This document shows, in pieces, positions 55,913 through 63,926 of a stretch of 64,000 bases of DNA (position 1 is its first letter; every line of letters begins with the position of its first letter). A model generated the notes under the pieces. That model had not been told where the DNA came from, searched no databases, and worked only from the letters and a program-made list of their open reading frames with translations. The position numbers and the translations under genes are program-made. Origin of the DNA: Acidobacteriota bacterium (lineage in GTDB: Bacteria; Acidobacteriota; Thermoanaerobaculia; Multivoradales; Multivoraceae); the NCBI GenBank assembly GCA_003388555.1, contig QQVD01000025.1:1-64000 (forward strand). The letters are read 5' to 3'.

Positions 55913-57868
55913 TTGCTTTCTTCTCAACTGGCCGAGCACATCGAGTCCGGGGTGTCGGTCATCCTGGCGACACGCGACGCAGCGTTGCGGCCGGATGCAC
56001 TGCGCGCGCTCGGCGCCGAGGTCCCCGGCGACGGCACCGTCACCGTCTTCCTGCCAACGGCCGTGGCGGGCCGCTGCCTCGCCAACATCCGCGACAACGG
56101 CCGCCTGGCGGTCGCCTTCTGTCGCATCGCCGACCACTACACCGTGCAGCTCAAGGGCACTGTCGTCGGGGTGGAGGCGGCCGATGGCTCGCAGCGTCAG
56201 CGGGTCGACCGCTACCGCCAGGTCCTGGCCAAGGAGCTCGCCGCGGTCGGCCTACCCGAGCACGTCGTGTTCCGGGTCAATCACTGGCCGTGCGCCGCGG
56301 TGACCTTCCGGCCCGAGACTCTCTTCGATCAGACACCCGGCCCCGAGGCCGGAGCACAGGTCGAGGGCACCGAGGCGCGACCGGGCGCCGATCGGGAGGA
56401 ACCGGCGGCGCCAGGCGGCAGCGCCCTCGAGGTACCGCTCCCACGCTCCACCGCCGAGCCCCTCAACCACCTCGACTTCGCCTGCTTCCAGGGCCTCATA
56501 CCGTCCCTCCTCGCGACCTGCGACGCCGCCGGCGAACCGAACATCACCTACCTCTCGCAGGTGCACCTGGTCGATGCCAGCCACGTGGCGCTGTCGTGCC
56601 AGTTCTTCAACAAGACCAAGCGCAACCTGCTCGAGTACCCCTTCTCGTCGCTGCAGCTCTACCACCCCTTGAGCTTCCAGGCCTGGCAGCTGCGTCTACG
56701 CTTCGAGCACGAGGAGAAAGAGGGGCCCCTGTTCTCGTCGATGGCTGCACGCATCGAGGTCATCGCGTCGCACACCGGCATGTCGGGCATCTTCCGGCTG
56801 CTCTCCGCCGACGTGCACGAGGTGCTCTCGGTCGAGCGCCTGGACGATTTCCTGCTCCCCGAGATCGTGGAGCCCGTGCCGTTGCCGACGACTGCGGGGC
56901 GCCTCAACGAGCTGCAGAGCCTGCAGACGATCTCGGCGCGCATCGCGCAGGCCAACGACCTCGACGAGCTCCTCGAGCACGGGCTGCAGGCGCTCGACGA
57001 CCTGCTCGGCCTGCAGCACACCATGGTGCTGGCGCTCGACGCAGCGGGACTGCATCTCGACCTGGTCGGCCAGCACGGGTACGACGACTCCGCGGCGGGC
57101 TCGTGCGCCGGGCGGGTGTCGATCGAGATGGGCAAAGGCGTCATCGGCACCGCGGCGATGACCCGCCAGGCGGTGCGGGTGACCGCGATCGGCAGCGGAC
57201 TCAGCTACGGGCGGGCGGTGCGCGGCCGCGTCGCGGAGCTCAGCCCGGGCCAGGCTCTGCCGCCCGAGGTCGGCCTGCCCGGGCTCTGCGACGCGCAAGC
57301 GCAGATGGCGCTGCCGATGCTGGTCGGCTGCCGGCTGGTCGGCGTGCTGGCGGCCGAGAGCCGCGATCCGCTGGGCTTCGACGAGTGGGACGAGGCTTTC
57401 CTGCGCATCGTCGCCAACCAGGTCGGCGCCAGGCTGCAGAGCCTGATGGCGCCTCACGAGCGCACCACGTCAGTCGCCGGCCCTACCCATCCGGCGACAG
57501 CGAACGGCGACGGCGGCGAGGTGCCGCGGAGCGCCGTCGCCACCAGCCGCCGATTCGTCTTCTACAGCGATCAGGACACCATGTTCGTCGACGGCGAGTA
57601 CCTGATCCGCAACGTCCCGGCTCGGATCCTCTGGCGCACCCTCAGGCGCTACGTCGACGATGGACAGCGCGAGCACGCCAACCGTGAGCTCAGGCTCGAC
57701 CGCTCCCTCGGCCTGCCGGCCTACCGCGACAACCTGGAGAGCCGCCTGCTGCTGCTGCGCAGACGGCTGGAGGAGCGTTGCCCCGAGGTACGGCTGGTGC
57801 CGGTGAAACGCGGCCGCTTCGCGCTCGAGACGGACTGCCGCATCGAGCTGGAGGAGCGCGCCGGCTGA
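55913..57868 (+). CDS. PPOX-like / GAF domain / winged-helix-like regulatory protein
   Basis: About 651 aa. Residues 1-130 resemble a pyridoxamine-phosphate-oxidase split barrel (ESGVSVILATRDAALRPDALR, LANIRDNGRLAVAFCRI). A second such barrel begins near LDFACFQGLIPSLLATCDAAGEPNITYLSQVHLV, spread over residues 183-217. Residues about 340-520 hold a GAF domain (LQTISARIAQANDLDELLEHGLQALDD, MGKGVIGTAAMTRQAVRV, LPMLVGCRLVGVLAAES). The last 100 residues, starting RRFVFYSDQDTMFVDGEYLI, look like a response-regulator-type winged helix with a VKRGRFAL wing. Together this suggests a flavin- or ligand-sensing transcription regulator. The start is uncertain: TTG 55913 is chosen as the first plausible codon before the barrel. 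Confidence 0.75.
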   Translation: MLSSQLAEHIESGVSVILATRDAALRPDALRALGAEVPGDGTVTVFLPTAVAGRCLANIRDNGRLAVAFCRIADHYTVQLKGTVVGVEAADGSQRQRVDRYRQVLAKELAAVGLPEHVVFRVNHWPCAAVTFRPETLFDQTPGPEAGAQVEGTEARPGADREEPAAPGGSALEVPLPRSTAEPLNHLDFACFQGLIPSLLATCDAAGEPNITYLSQVHLVDASHVALSCQFFNKTKRNLLEYPFSSLQLYHPLSFQAWQLRLRFEHEEKEGPLFSSMAARIEVIASHTGMSGIFRLLSADVHEVLSVERLDDFLLPEIVEPVPLPTTAGRLNELQSLQTISARIAQANDLDELLEHGLQALDDLLGLQHTMVLALDAAGLHLDLVGQHGYDDSAAGSCAGRVSIEMGKGVIGTAAMTRQAVRVTAIGSGLSYGRAVRGRVAELSPGQALPPEVGLPGLCDAQAQMALPMLVGCRLVGVLAAESRDPLGFDEWDEAFLRIVANQVGARLQSLMAPHERTTSVAGPTHPATANGDGGEVPRSAVATSRRFVFYSDQDTMFVDGEYLIRNVPARILWRTLRRYVDDGQREHANRELRLDRSLGLPAYRDNLESRLLLLRRRLEERCPEVRLVPVKRGRFALETDCRIELEERAG

Positions 57869-57941
57869 GCCTCTCAGCGCGGCAACCTCCTGCCAGCCCA
57901 GCCTGCCCATTTCGCCACCGTCGCCGACCGGCGGGGACGCA

Positions 57942-57976
57942 ACGCGTGGATTCCGGGTCTCCGCCCGGAACGATGA
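57942..57976. repeat. interspersed intergenic repeat, inverted diverged copy
   Basis: ACGCGTGGATTCCGGGTCT followed by CCGCCCGGAACGATGAG is the reverse complement, with several changes, of the element at 42259-42294 and 63720-63752. It lies in the 176-nt gap between the PPOX-GAF gene and the IS110-type element. Confidence 0.5.
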
Positions 57977-57989
57977 GATGGACTCCTCC

Positions 57990-58830
57990 TCCTCCGCGTG
58001 GGAGTTGGAATCACCTAGCAAGTTCTTCTGAGAAGGAGTCCGAGATGAAGAGTACCGTGATTGCGATCGACATCGCCAAGAACGTGTTCCAGGTAGCGGT
58101 GAGCAAGACGCCGGGCAAGGTGTGCGAGGAGCATCGCCTGAGTCGTGGCAAGGTCTTCGAATGGCTGGCCCGGCGCGAGGAGTCGGTGGTGGTGATGGAG
58201 GCCTGTGGATCGGCCCATCACCTTGGGCGCAAGTGTCTCGAGTACGGGCACGAAGCAGTGCTGCTGCCACCGGATCGGCTCGGTCCGATCTCGAAACGAG
58301 TCAATCGCTACCTGCGCGAGATGCTGATCCACGGCGCCCGGAGTGCCCTCAACAGGGCCAAGGCGAGAAGCGAGGACGATCGCACCCACCTCGAGACGTG
58401 GGCCGTTCGCCTCGACGCCAGGAAGGGCTACAACAAGGCCGTCGTCGCCCTTGCCAACCGCATCGCTCGCGCCGTCTGGGCCGTTTGGACGCAGAGGCGC
58501 ATGTGGCAGCCCGATTGTCCGCCGGCCACTGCCGCCTGACAGGTCGAACCCTTCTCCGAGGAGAACGACGGCGATGAGCCGCGGGCTACCCCGAATCGAG
58601 GCGAGCCGCTTCCGTCATGGCCTATAGGGCCGCCGGAATGATTGGCACCTCGTGATCGGAACTCATCTTGGCCAGGATCCACACAGATCCACCTACGGGC
58701 CGGAGACATGACTGAGTCCCTCAACAACTCGACAGCCCCAGCTCCACACCGCTCCTCATCCAAAACCCGAACTCGGACCAGAGAAAGGCCACGAAGATGA
58801 CTTGACAACGAGTAGGAGCCCAGACATGAC
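57990..58830 (+). mobile_element. internally deleted IS110-family (IS1111-like) insertion element
   Basis: A truncated IS110-type transposase frame with its own ribosome site (AAGGAG), short left flank and about 290 nt of 3' non-coding DNA ending near a CTTGACAACGAG sequence of the kind found at IS1111-group right ends. IS110 elements lack long inverted repeats, so the boundaries given are approximate. In the IS1111 group the guide (bridge/seek) RNA is encoded between the transposase gene and the right end, so the retained 58540-58830 segment could still specify one. Beyond it, to 59104, I see only one copy of another intergenic repeat. Confidence 0.6.
58045..58539 (+). pseudogene. IS110-family transposase with an internal deletion
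   Basis: 164 codons where about 340 are expected. The N-terminal RuvC-like part is intact (TVIAIDIAKNVFQVAV with the first Asp, VVVMEACGSAHHLG with the Glu, YGHEAVLLPP). It then jumps in frame to the far C-terminal end of the family (LGPISKRVNRYLREMLIHGARSAL through ALANRIARAVWAV). The missing middle contains the last two acidic residues (the KTDAxDA region) and the catalytic Ser of the C-terminal domain, so the protein cannot be an active recombinase. The joint lies near 58270-58290. The frame is otherwise undamaged, which suggests a recent deletion. Confidence 0.8.
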
Positions 58831-58914
58831 GGCGAATCGGGCGGTGACTGCGAGAAGGGCCGTTCTCTCCCTCCGTCACCACTTCCCTCCGTCGCGTCTC
58901 CGTCTCGTTCGCTC

Positions 58915-58938
58915 CCCTCCGTCACCCTGAACTCGATC
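58915..58938. repeat. second interspersed repeat family, inverted copy
   Basis: Its reverse complement, GATCGAGTTCAGGGTGACG plus GAGGG, matches 63541-63561 and 63627-63649 with one or two differences. It lies in the non-coding region between the IS element and the cytochrome c gene. Confidence 0.55.
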
Positions 58939-59104
58939 TTCGGGTCCAGGCGGGGCGGACTGCGGCTCCTCGCGGCCGTCGACAGCGTTTCCGGCTCCAG
59001 AAAGAAAGGAGCGGGCCGAGCGCCGAAGCGCCAACGGCCCGCCGAGGGGATTCGTCCTCGCAAGGTCCCGAGGACCACCGAGGGACGACGATTCGATCCA
59101 AGCG

Positions 59105-59695
59105 TCAGTTCGCGGCCGGCGGAATCGGATCGGGGACCCGGTTCGAGATCGGCGGCAGGCTCCTCAGGAAGGTGTAGATCGCCGACAGATCGTCGTCGCT
59201 GGCCTGCGACAGGAACGGCCAGGGCATCGGCGGCAGGATCGGCCGGCCGCGGCCGCGATGACGACCGCTGCGCACGGCGGCGACGAACTCGTCCTCGCTC
59301 CAGGCGCCGAGCCCGGTCTCGACGTCCGGGGTCAGGTTGGCGGTGAAGCTGACGCCCCACGCTCCCGCCCAGGCCGTGTTGGTCTCGTTGGCGGCGCTCG
59401 CCCAACCGTTGTCGAAGGCCGGCGCACCGGTCACCTTCACGCTGGCCGGGTGCCCGGAGAGCATCCGGCTCATGTCCGGCTCGGGCCCGTTCTCGCCCAT
59501 CTTGAAGGGCGTGTGACAGTCGTTGCAGAACATCACGGTGGTCAGGTAGCGACCACGCTCGACCTTCGCGGGGTCCAGCGCCTTCGACGCGTCGGCGGGC
59601 GTCTTCGCGGTCGATGTGCCACCCCCGGCGCCCAGCAGGGGCAGGGTGGCGGCAGCCAGCAGGACGACGAACCACGGCTTCAAGCGATTCGGCAT
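59105..59695 (-). CDS. exported monoheme cytochrome c
   Basis: A 196-aa protein with a signal peptide (LKPWFVVLLAAATLPLLGAGG) and one heme site, MFCNDCHTPF (CxxCH), near residue 52. It continues with FTANLTPDVETGLGAWSEDEFVAAVRSGRHRGRGRPILPPMPW in the region 110-155 and a distal Met, and ends TFLRSLPPISNRVPDP. This matches small cytochrome c subunits that accept electrons from periplasmic dehydrogenases. ATG 59695 is preceded by AAAGGAGAA. The diheme gene upstream on the same strand lies about 100 nt away across an 8-bp repeat tract. Confidence 0.88.
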   Translation of the reverse strand: MPNRLKPWFVVLLAAATLPLLGAGGGTSTAKTPADASKALDPAKVERGRYLTTVMFCNDCHTPFKMGENGPEPDMSRMLSGHPASVKVTGAPAFDNGWASAANETNTAWAGAWGVSFTANLTPDVETGLGAWSEDEFVAAVRSGRHRGRGRPILPPMPWPFLSQASDDDLSAIYTFLRSLPPISNRVPDPIPPAAN

Positions 59696-59712
59696 ACGGT
59701 TCTCCTTTGATC

Positions 59713-59757
59713 GTTCAGTCGTTCGGTCGTTCGGTCGTTCGGTCGTTCGGTCGTTCA
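59713..59757. repeat. 8-bp tandem repeat in the cytochrome c leader
   Basis: Five to six near-perfect copies of CGGTCGTT (the outer ones are CAGTCGTT and a partial copy) lie 18 nt upstream of the cytochrome c ATG, between its ribosome site and the diheme gene. Such tracts change length by slippage and could alter expression. Confidence 0.85.
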
Positions 59758-59792
59758 GTTTCCCGCCGGCCCGCGGGGCCGACGGCACGGGT

Positions 59793-60851
59793 TCAAGGGG
59801 TCTCGGAGGCAGCCGCGGTCGGCTGCACCAGGTCGTGGCGGACCCAGGCGGTCAGCAGCTCGAGTGCCTTCTCGTCGACCACGCGGGTCCCCAGCGGCGG
59901 CATCTGCGCGAACGGGTCGCGGGTACCGACACGTTGCAGCAGCTGGCTGCCCTCGGGGTTGCCGGGATCGAGGCGCAGCGCCGCCGGCGCCGAACGGGCC
60001 GAGGTCGAGGCCGCGATCCCGGAGGTGGTGCGAATGGCTGCCGGCTCGCCCGCCGGCTCGTCGATCTCCATGCGGAGGTCGAGCTGCAGTGACGCCAGCG
60101 GGCCCTCCGAGTTGTGACAGTGACCGCAGTTGCCGTGCAGGTAACCGCGGGCGAGTACCTCGCGGGACTCCGGGCCGGGGTCGGCCGGAGCCGAGAGGAA
60201 GCGCTCGGGCAGACCGCGGAGCAGTCCGCGCCGGGTCAGCTCGACGACGTCGGGTCCGTCACCGGTGCGCCCGGCGGCGAGCTGGACCGGGCCCAGACCC
60301 AGCACTCTCTGCTTCTGGCCGCGATGGCACGAGGCGCAGTCGAAGCTGCCAGGGATGTCGTGCCGGGCACCGGGAGCGATCTCGGCCGCGGCCCGCACAC
60401 CCTGGCGCGGCGCCAGGGTGGCGGCGCTGGCGTCCTCGTTCCAGGCGTAGGAGGCGAAGACCCAGCCGCCCTCCACCCGCTCCATGTAGCGGGTCTCGAT
60501 CGGCTTGCCGCCGAGCGCGAACTGCTTCCACAGCTTGGTGCCCACCGGGAACTCCCACAGCTCCGGGGAGGCGGCGTCGATCGACGCTCCCGCCGGGAGC
60601 TGCATCCATCGCTGCTTGTCCAGCCCGTCCGTCCAGAGCGGGAACCGCGGCTGGTAGGCAACGATCCCTTCACCGACGATGCGACTGGCGAAGTCCGAGT
60701 ACAGGCCGGTCTCGGCCAGGGTGGCGGGCGCCGACTGTCCCTCGCCGGGGTCGCCGGACCCGAGCGCCGGCAGGGCTGCCCAGGCCGAGGTGGCGAGGAT
60801 CGAGAGCGCCGCCGAGTATCGAACCAGATCGTTCTTCAGGTGGAATCTCAT
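59793..60851 (-). CDS. SO_2930-family diheme c-type cytochrome
   Basis: A 352-aa exported protein. The N-terminal segment YSAALSILATSAWAALPALG is a signal peptide. YQPRFPLWTDGLDKQRWMQLP is the family signature, and two heme sites follow: FDCASCHRGQ near residue 168 and GNCGHCHNSEG near 245. The C-terminal LLTAWVRHDLV helix closes a cytochrome-like fold. The family is found beside other exported cytochromes; its redox partner is unknown. GAGGAGG precedes ATG 60851. The monoheme cytochrome gene follows on the same strand, so the two may act together. Confidence 0.88.
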   Translation of the reverse strand: MRFHLKNDLVRYSAALSILATSAWAALPALGSGDPGEGQSAPATLAETGLYSDFASRIVGEGIVAYQPRFPLWTDGLDKQRWMQLPAGASIDAASPELWEFPVGTKLWKQFALGGKPIETRYMERVEGGWVFASYAWNEDASAATLAPRQGVRAAAEIAPGARHDIPGSFDCASCHRGQKQRVLGLGPVQLAAGRTGDGPDVVELTRRGLLRGLPERFLSAPADPGPESREVLARGYLHGNCGHCHNSEGPLASLQLDLRMEIDEPAGEPAAIRTTSGIAASTSARSAPAALRLDPGNPEGSQLLQRVGTRDPFAQMPPLGTRVVDEKALELLTAWVRHDLVQPTAAASETP

Positions 60852-61045
60852 AGCCCCTCCTCAGGGGATCTATGCGCCCGGTCGAATCCGGGCGTCCACC
60901 TCATTACGAGAACGTGACACTACGATGACACCGACGACATCCTGACTCTTTGCTAAAAGAACCTTAAGTTCGAGAAAAGCGCCGCCCGGCCACATCCGGA
61001 GGCTCCCGTTCGCCACCGCCGGATCGACTGCTAGCGTGCCTGCCC

Positions 61046-61774
61046 ATGCCCGCCAGTGAGCCCCCTTGCCGCGACAGCCTGCCGGACGGTCTGCCGCGAG
61101 GCCTCGAGGCGGCGCTGGCGACACTCGCACTGCTGGCGCTGTCCCCGCTCGCCGTCGTACTCGCTGCCTGCGTCAAAGCCAGCTCGCGCGGGCCGGTCCT
61201 CTTCCGCCAGACGCGTGTCGGTCGCCACGGCAGGACGTTCGTGCTGCTGAAGCTGCGCACCATGCGCAGCAACGAGCCCGGCTCCACTTCGGTCCCGGCG
61301 CCCCAGGTCACCGCCGCCGGCGACCGGCGGATCACCGGTTTCGGGCGGCTGCTGCGCGCCACCAAGCTGGACGAGCTGCCGCAGCTCTGGCACGTGGCGC
61401 GAGGCGAGATGTCTCTGGTCGGTCCCCGGCCCGAGGTGCCGGCCTACGTCGACCTGGACGAGCCGCTGTGGCGCCGGGTGCTCGCGGCGCGCCCCGGGCT
61501 CACCGATCCCACGACCCTGCGCCTGCGCGACGAGGAGATCCTGCTGGCGAGGAGCGCCGAGAAGCTCGGGCGCGACCCCGCCACCGTCTACCGCGAGAGA
61601 CTGCTGCCGCTCAAGCTGCAGTTGTCGGCCCGCTACCTCGAGAAGCGTAGCGCCGGCTCCGATCTCCGGGTCCTGCTGGGTACCCTCGCCTCGATCGTCC
61701 GGCGCCCCCGCGTCCCGGAGCTGGAGGAGCTGGAGCTCGAGGTGCGGGAGCCCGCAGGCACGGGCCCGGCCTGA
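61046..61774 (+). CDS. undecaprenyl-phosphate sugar phosphotransferase (bacterial sugar transferase family)
   Basis: A 242-aa protein of the WcaJ/PglC-type family that loads the first sugar-1-phosphate onto undecaprenyl phosphate for polysaccharide synthesis. It has the single N-terminal membrane segment (LATLALLALSPLAVVLAACVKASS), GPVLFRQTRVGRHGRTFVLLKLRTM near 50-70, RRITGFGRLLRATKLDELPQLWHV, and GEMSLVGPRPEVPAYV. No other polysaccharide gene is nearby. ATG 61046 precedes the membrane segment; no strong ribosome site. An AT-rich patch with GAAC/GTTC arms lies at 60959-60971. Confidence 0.88.
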   Translation: MPASEPPCRDSLPDGLPRGLEAALATLALLALSPLAVVLAACVKASSRGPVLFRQTRVGRHGRTFVLLKLRTMRSNEPGSTSVPAPQVTAAGDRRITGFGRLLRATKLDELPQLWHVARGEMSLVGPRPEVPAYVDLDEPLWRRVLAARPGLTDPTTLRLRDEEILLARSAEKLGRDPATVYRERLLPLKLQLSARYLEKRSAGSDLRVLLGTLASIVRRPRVPELEELELEVREPAGTGPA

Positions 61775-61837
61775 AACACCGGGCATCGTACTCCCCCCGC
61801 GGGCACGACGGGGTTGGCGGATCCCGGACTAGGCGAG

Positions 61838-61984
61838 ACATTTTTGTCGAACCAGGCCTCCTGCAGGCGTGTTCTCGACAAAAAAGTAGCGACCGGCGGA
61901 ACCTCCTCTCTCGGGCGCGTTTGCCGGCGTCGGCCCGCCGAGGCGCTGCCTCCGCGCCCCACGCGACCCACATTTTCGTCGCAC
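61838..61984. promoter_or_regulatory. three copies of a TTTTTGTCGA motif upstream of the sigma-54 promoter
   Basis: ACATTTTTGTCGAAC (61838-61852), its inverted near-copy GTTCTCGACAAAAAAGT (61871-61887), and ACATTTTCGTCGCAC (61970-61984) lie 90-235 bp upstream of the -24 element of glnII. AT-rich motifs of this kind stand out in GC-rich DNA. The distance is right for upstream activating sites bound by an NtrC-type enhancer-binding protein. The first two also form a 10-bp inverted repeat that could act as a terminator for the sugar-transferase gene. Confidence 0.55.
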
Positions 61985-62072
61985 GCCCCTGGCCGCTCGA
62001 CGCGCCTCCGCAACGCGGCCGAAGTCGCCCCGCTGGCGGCTCCCGGCACCGTCCCGCCTCCACCGCCGCCCG

Positions 62073-62088
62073 TGGCACATCACTTGCT
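62073..62088 (+). promoter_or_regulatory. sigma-54 promoter of glnII
   Basis: TGGCAC-ATCAC-TTGCT matches the -24/-12 consensus, with GG and GC exactly 10 nt apart (62074-62075 and 62086-62087). Transcription would start near 62099, leaving a 225-nt leader before the glutamine synthetase ATG. It is the only such site I noticed upstream of a gene in this window. Confidence 0.75.
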
Positions 62089-62323
62089 CTTATGCAGAGA
62101 CACGGACGGCAGATCCGATTCCGCTGTGGCGGCGCGACGCCAACCGGCGGACGGCGCCGCCGCAGCGGCTGCGACGGATGGCGACTCGGACGAATCCCAG
62201 CTGGCTGCCCATTCGGGGCAAGCAGGGCCTTCGTCCATCTGCCCCGACCGCCGCCAGAACCTCGACGGTTCATCCCCTCGAACTCCCCGCCTCTAACCCG
62301 AAACAAGGAGCAGCTGAGATCCC

Positions 62324-63313
62324 ATGGCCTTCAAACTCGAATATGTCTGGCTCGACGGCTACAAGCCCGAACCCAACCTCCGCAGCAAGACCAAGATCGT
62401 CGCCGACGAGCCGAGCTCGCCAGAGGAGTGCCCGCAGTGGTCGTTCGACGGCAGCTCCACCGAACAGGCGGAGGGCAGCCGCTCGGACTGCCTGCTGCAG
62501 CCGGTCCGCATGATCCCCGATCCCGCCCGCGACAGCGCCGCCCTGGTGCTCTGTGAGGTGCTGGCTGCCGACGGCTCGGTGCATCCGTCGAACCGTCGCG
62601 GTCAGTTCGAGGACGACGAGGACCTCTGGCTCGGCTTCGAGCAGGAGTACACCCTGATGGCCGGCAACGCTCCGCTCGGCTTCCCGCCCGACGGCTACCC
62701 CGGTCCCCAGGGCCCGTACTACTGCTCGGTGGGCATCAACAACTGCGTCGGCCGCGAGGTCGTCGAGGCCCACCTCGACGTCTGCCTCGAGGCGGGCCTC
62801 AACATCACCGGCATCAACGCCGAGGTGATGAAGGGCCAGTGGGAGTTCCAGCTCTTCGGCAAGGGCGCCAAGCGCGCCTCCGACGATCTCTGGCTGGCGC
62901 GCTACCTCCTCTACCGCACCGCCGAGGCCTTCGACGTCCGCGTCTCGATCCATCCCAAGCCGATCAAGGGCGACTGGAACGGCAGCGGCATGCACACCAA
63001 CTTCTCGAACACCGCGATCCGTGAGGAGGGCGGCGAGGATCTGATCAAGGAGATCTGCGAGAGGTTCCGGCCGGTGCACAAGGACCACATCGCCGAGTAC
63101 GGGTCCGACAACGAGCAGCGCCTGACCGGTCTGCACGAGACCCAGGCGATCGACAAGTTCTCCTACGGCGTGAGCGACCGCGGCGCCTCGATCCGCATCC
63201 CGGTCGGCACCGTGCAGGCCGGCTGGAAGGGTTACCTGGAGGACCGCCGGCCGGCCTCCAATGCCGACCCCTACCGGGTCGCGGCGCAGCTGCTCAAGAC
63301 ACTGAAGTCGTAG
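62324..63313 (+). CDS. glnII: type II (eukaryote-like) glutamine synthetase
   Basis: A 329-aa enzyme making glutamine from glutamate, ammonia and ATP. The sequence matches the GSII class rather than the 470-aa GSI class: WSFDGSSTEQAEG near residues 45-57, WLGFEQEYTLM near 104, CSVGINNCVGREVVEAHLDVCLEAG, INAEVMKGQWEFQL near 165-180, and HPKPIKGDWNGSGMHTNFS near 211-229. Metal-binding Glu and His residues are present. AAGGAG lies somewhat far (about 13 nt) from ATG 62324. Expression is probably under sigma-54 and a nitrogen activator, as at other GSII loci. A strong GC hairpin follows the stop. Confidence 0.93.
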   Translation: MAFKLEYVWLDGYKPEPNLRSKTKIVADEPSSPEECPQWSFDGSSTEQAEGSRSDCLLQPVRMIPDPARDSAALVLCEVLAADGSVHPSNRRGQFEDDEDLWLGFEQEYTLMAGNAPLGFPPDGYPGPQGPYYCSVGINNCVGREVVEAHLDVCLEAGLNITGINAEVMKGQWEFQLFGKGAKRASDDLWLARYLLYRTAEAFDVRVSIHPKPIKGDWNGSGMHTNFSNTAIREEGGEDLIKEICERFRPVHKDHIAEYGSDNEQRLTGLHETQAIDKFSYGVSDRGASIRIPVGTVQAGWKGYLEDRRPASNADPYRVAAQLLKTLKS

Positions 63314-63359
63314 AGCCGCGGCGTCCGGGAGGTTCGCGCCCGGGACGATCGACAGGGAG

Positions 63360-63385
63360 CGCTGCCCCGGGAGACCGGGGCAGCG
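63360..63385 (+). terminator. GC-rich hairpin after glnII
   Basis: GCTGCCCCGG (63361-63370) and CCGGGGCAGC (63375-63384) pair perfectly around a GAGA tetraloop, with one extra C-G pair outside, 47 nt after the stop codon. No T-run follows. Confidence 0.55.
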
Positions 63386-63926
63386 TCCGACACCGAGGCG
63401 GTGTCGAGCCCACGCCGGGCGGCGTCGCAGTCACGGCATCGCCGGAGCGAAGAAGCGCGATCCCGTCCAGGGCTTTCCGGGAGGGGTGCTGTCGAACGCC
63501 ATTGAGGCATAGGCCGCAGCACGCCAAGCGTCGACCCTCAGATCGAGTCCAGGGTGACGTAGGGAGAAGCCGGCCGAAGTCGACGCCAATGGAAGCGTGC
63601 CTGCAGCCCGCCACGCGTGGAGCGTGGATCGAGTCCAGGTGACGGAGGGCAGAGAGAGCTGGGGTTGGGGTCGCGGAAGTCAGACTCCAGCCGCTGTCGA
63701 AGTCACGAGCCGAAATGGGCGTCATCCCGGGCGTAGACCCGGGATCCACGCCTTGCGCAACCTCCGTCCTGCCACGATGGCGTTTCGGGATTTGCCCGGG
63801 CTACCACCATCGCTTCCCGGCAACCTCGAGCCGCCCACCACGGCCCTCTGAAGAACAGCCCGCAAACTGACCCTTCAGCTCGCGATGTCGCGAGCCAGCG
63901 TGCGCCGCCCGTGCCGCACCTCGCCT
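63386..63926. other. repeat-rich non-coding region
   Basis: No convincing gene. It holds two same-orientation copies of one intergenic repeat (63541-63561 and 63627-63649) and a copy of the other repeat (63720-63752, CGTCATCCCGGGCGTAGAC and following). Near 63878-63895 there is a perfect stem-loop, GCTCGCGA-TG-TCGCGAGC. The short open frames here have no coding-like composition. Confidence 0.6.
63878..63895 (-). terminator. stem-loop downstream of the partial minus-strand gene
   Basis: GCTCGCGA and TCGCGAGC pair perfectly with a two-base centre, about 30 nt past the stop of the incoming minus-strand frame. It may end that transcript; there is no T-run. Confidence 0.3.

Noticed and set aside
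58640-58660. TGGCAC near 58648 as a second sigma-54 promoter
   Set aside because: No GC at the required 10-nt spacing from GG, and no gene follows in that direction.
61840-61886. Inverted repeat TTTTTGTCGA/TCGACAAAAA as a simple terminator of the sugar-transferase gene
   Set aside because: A terminator should have a GC stem followed by T; here the arms themselves are AT-rich, the loop is 24 nt and a third copy of the motif lies near the sigma-54 promoter, so activator sites are more likely. A terminator role is not excluded.
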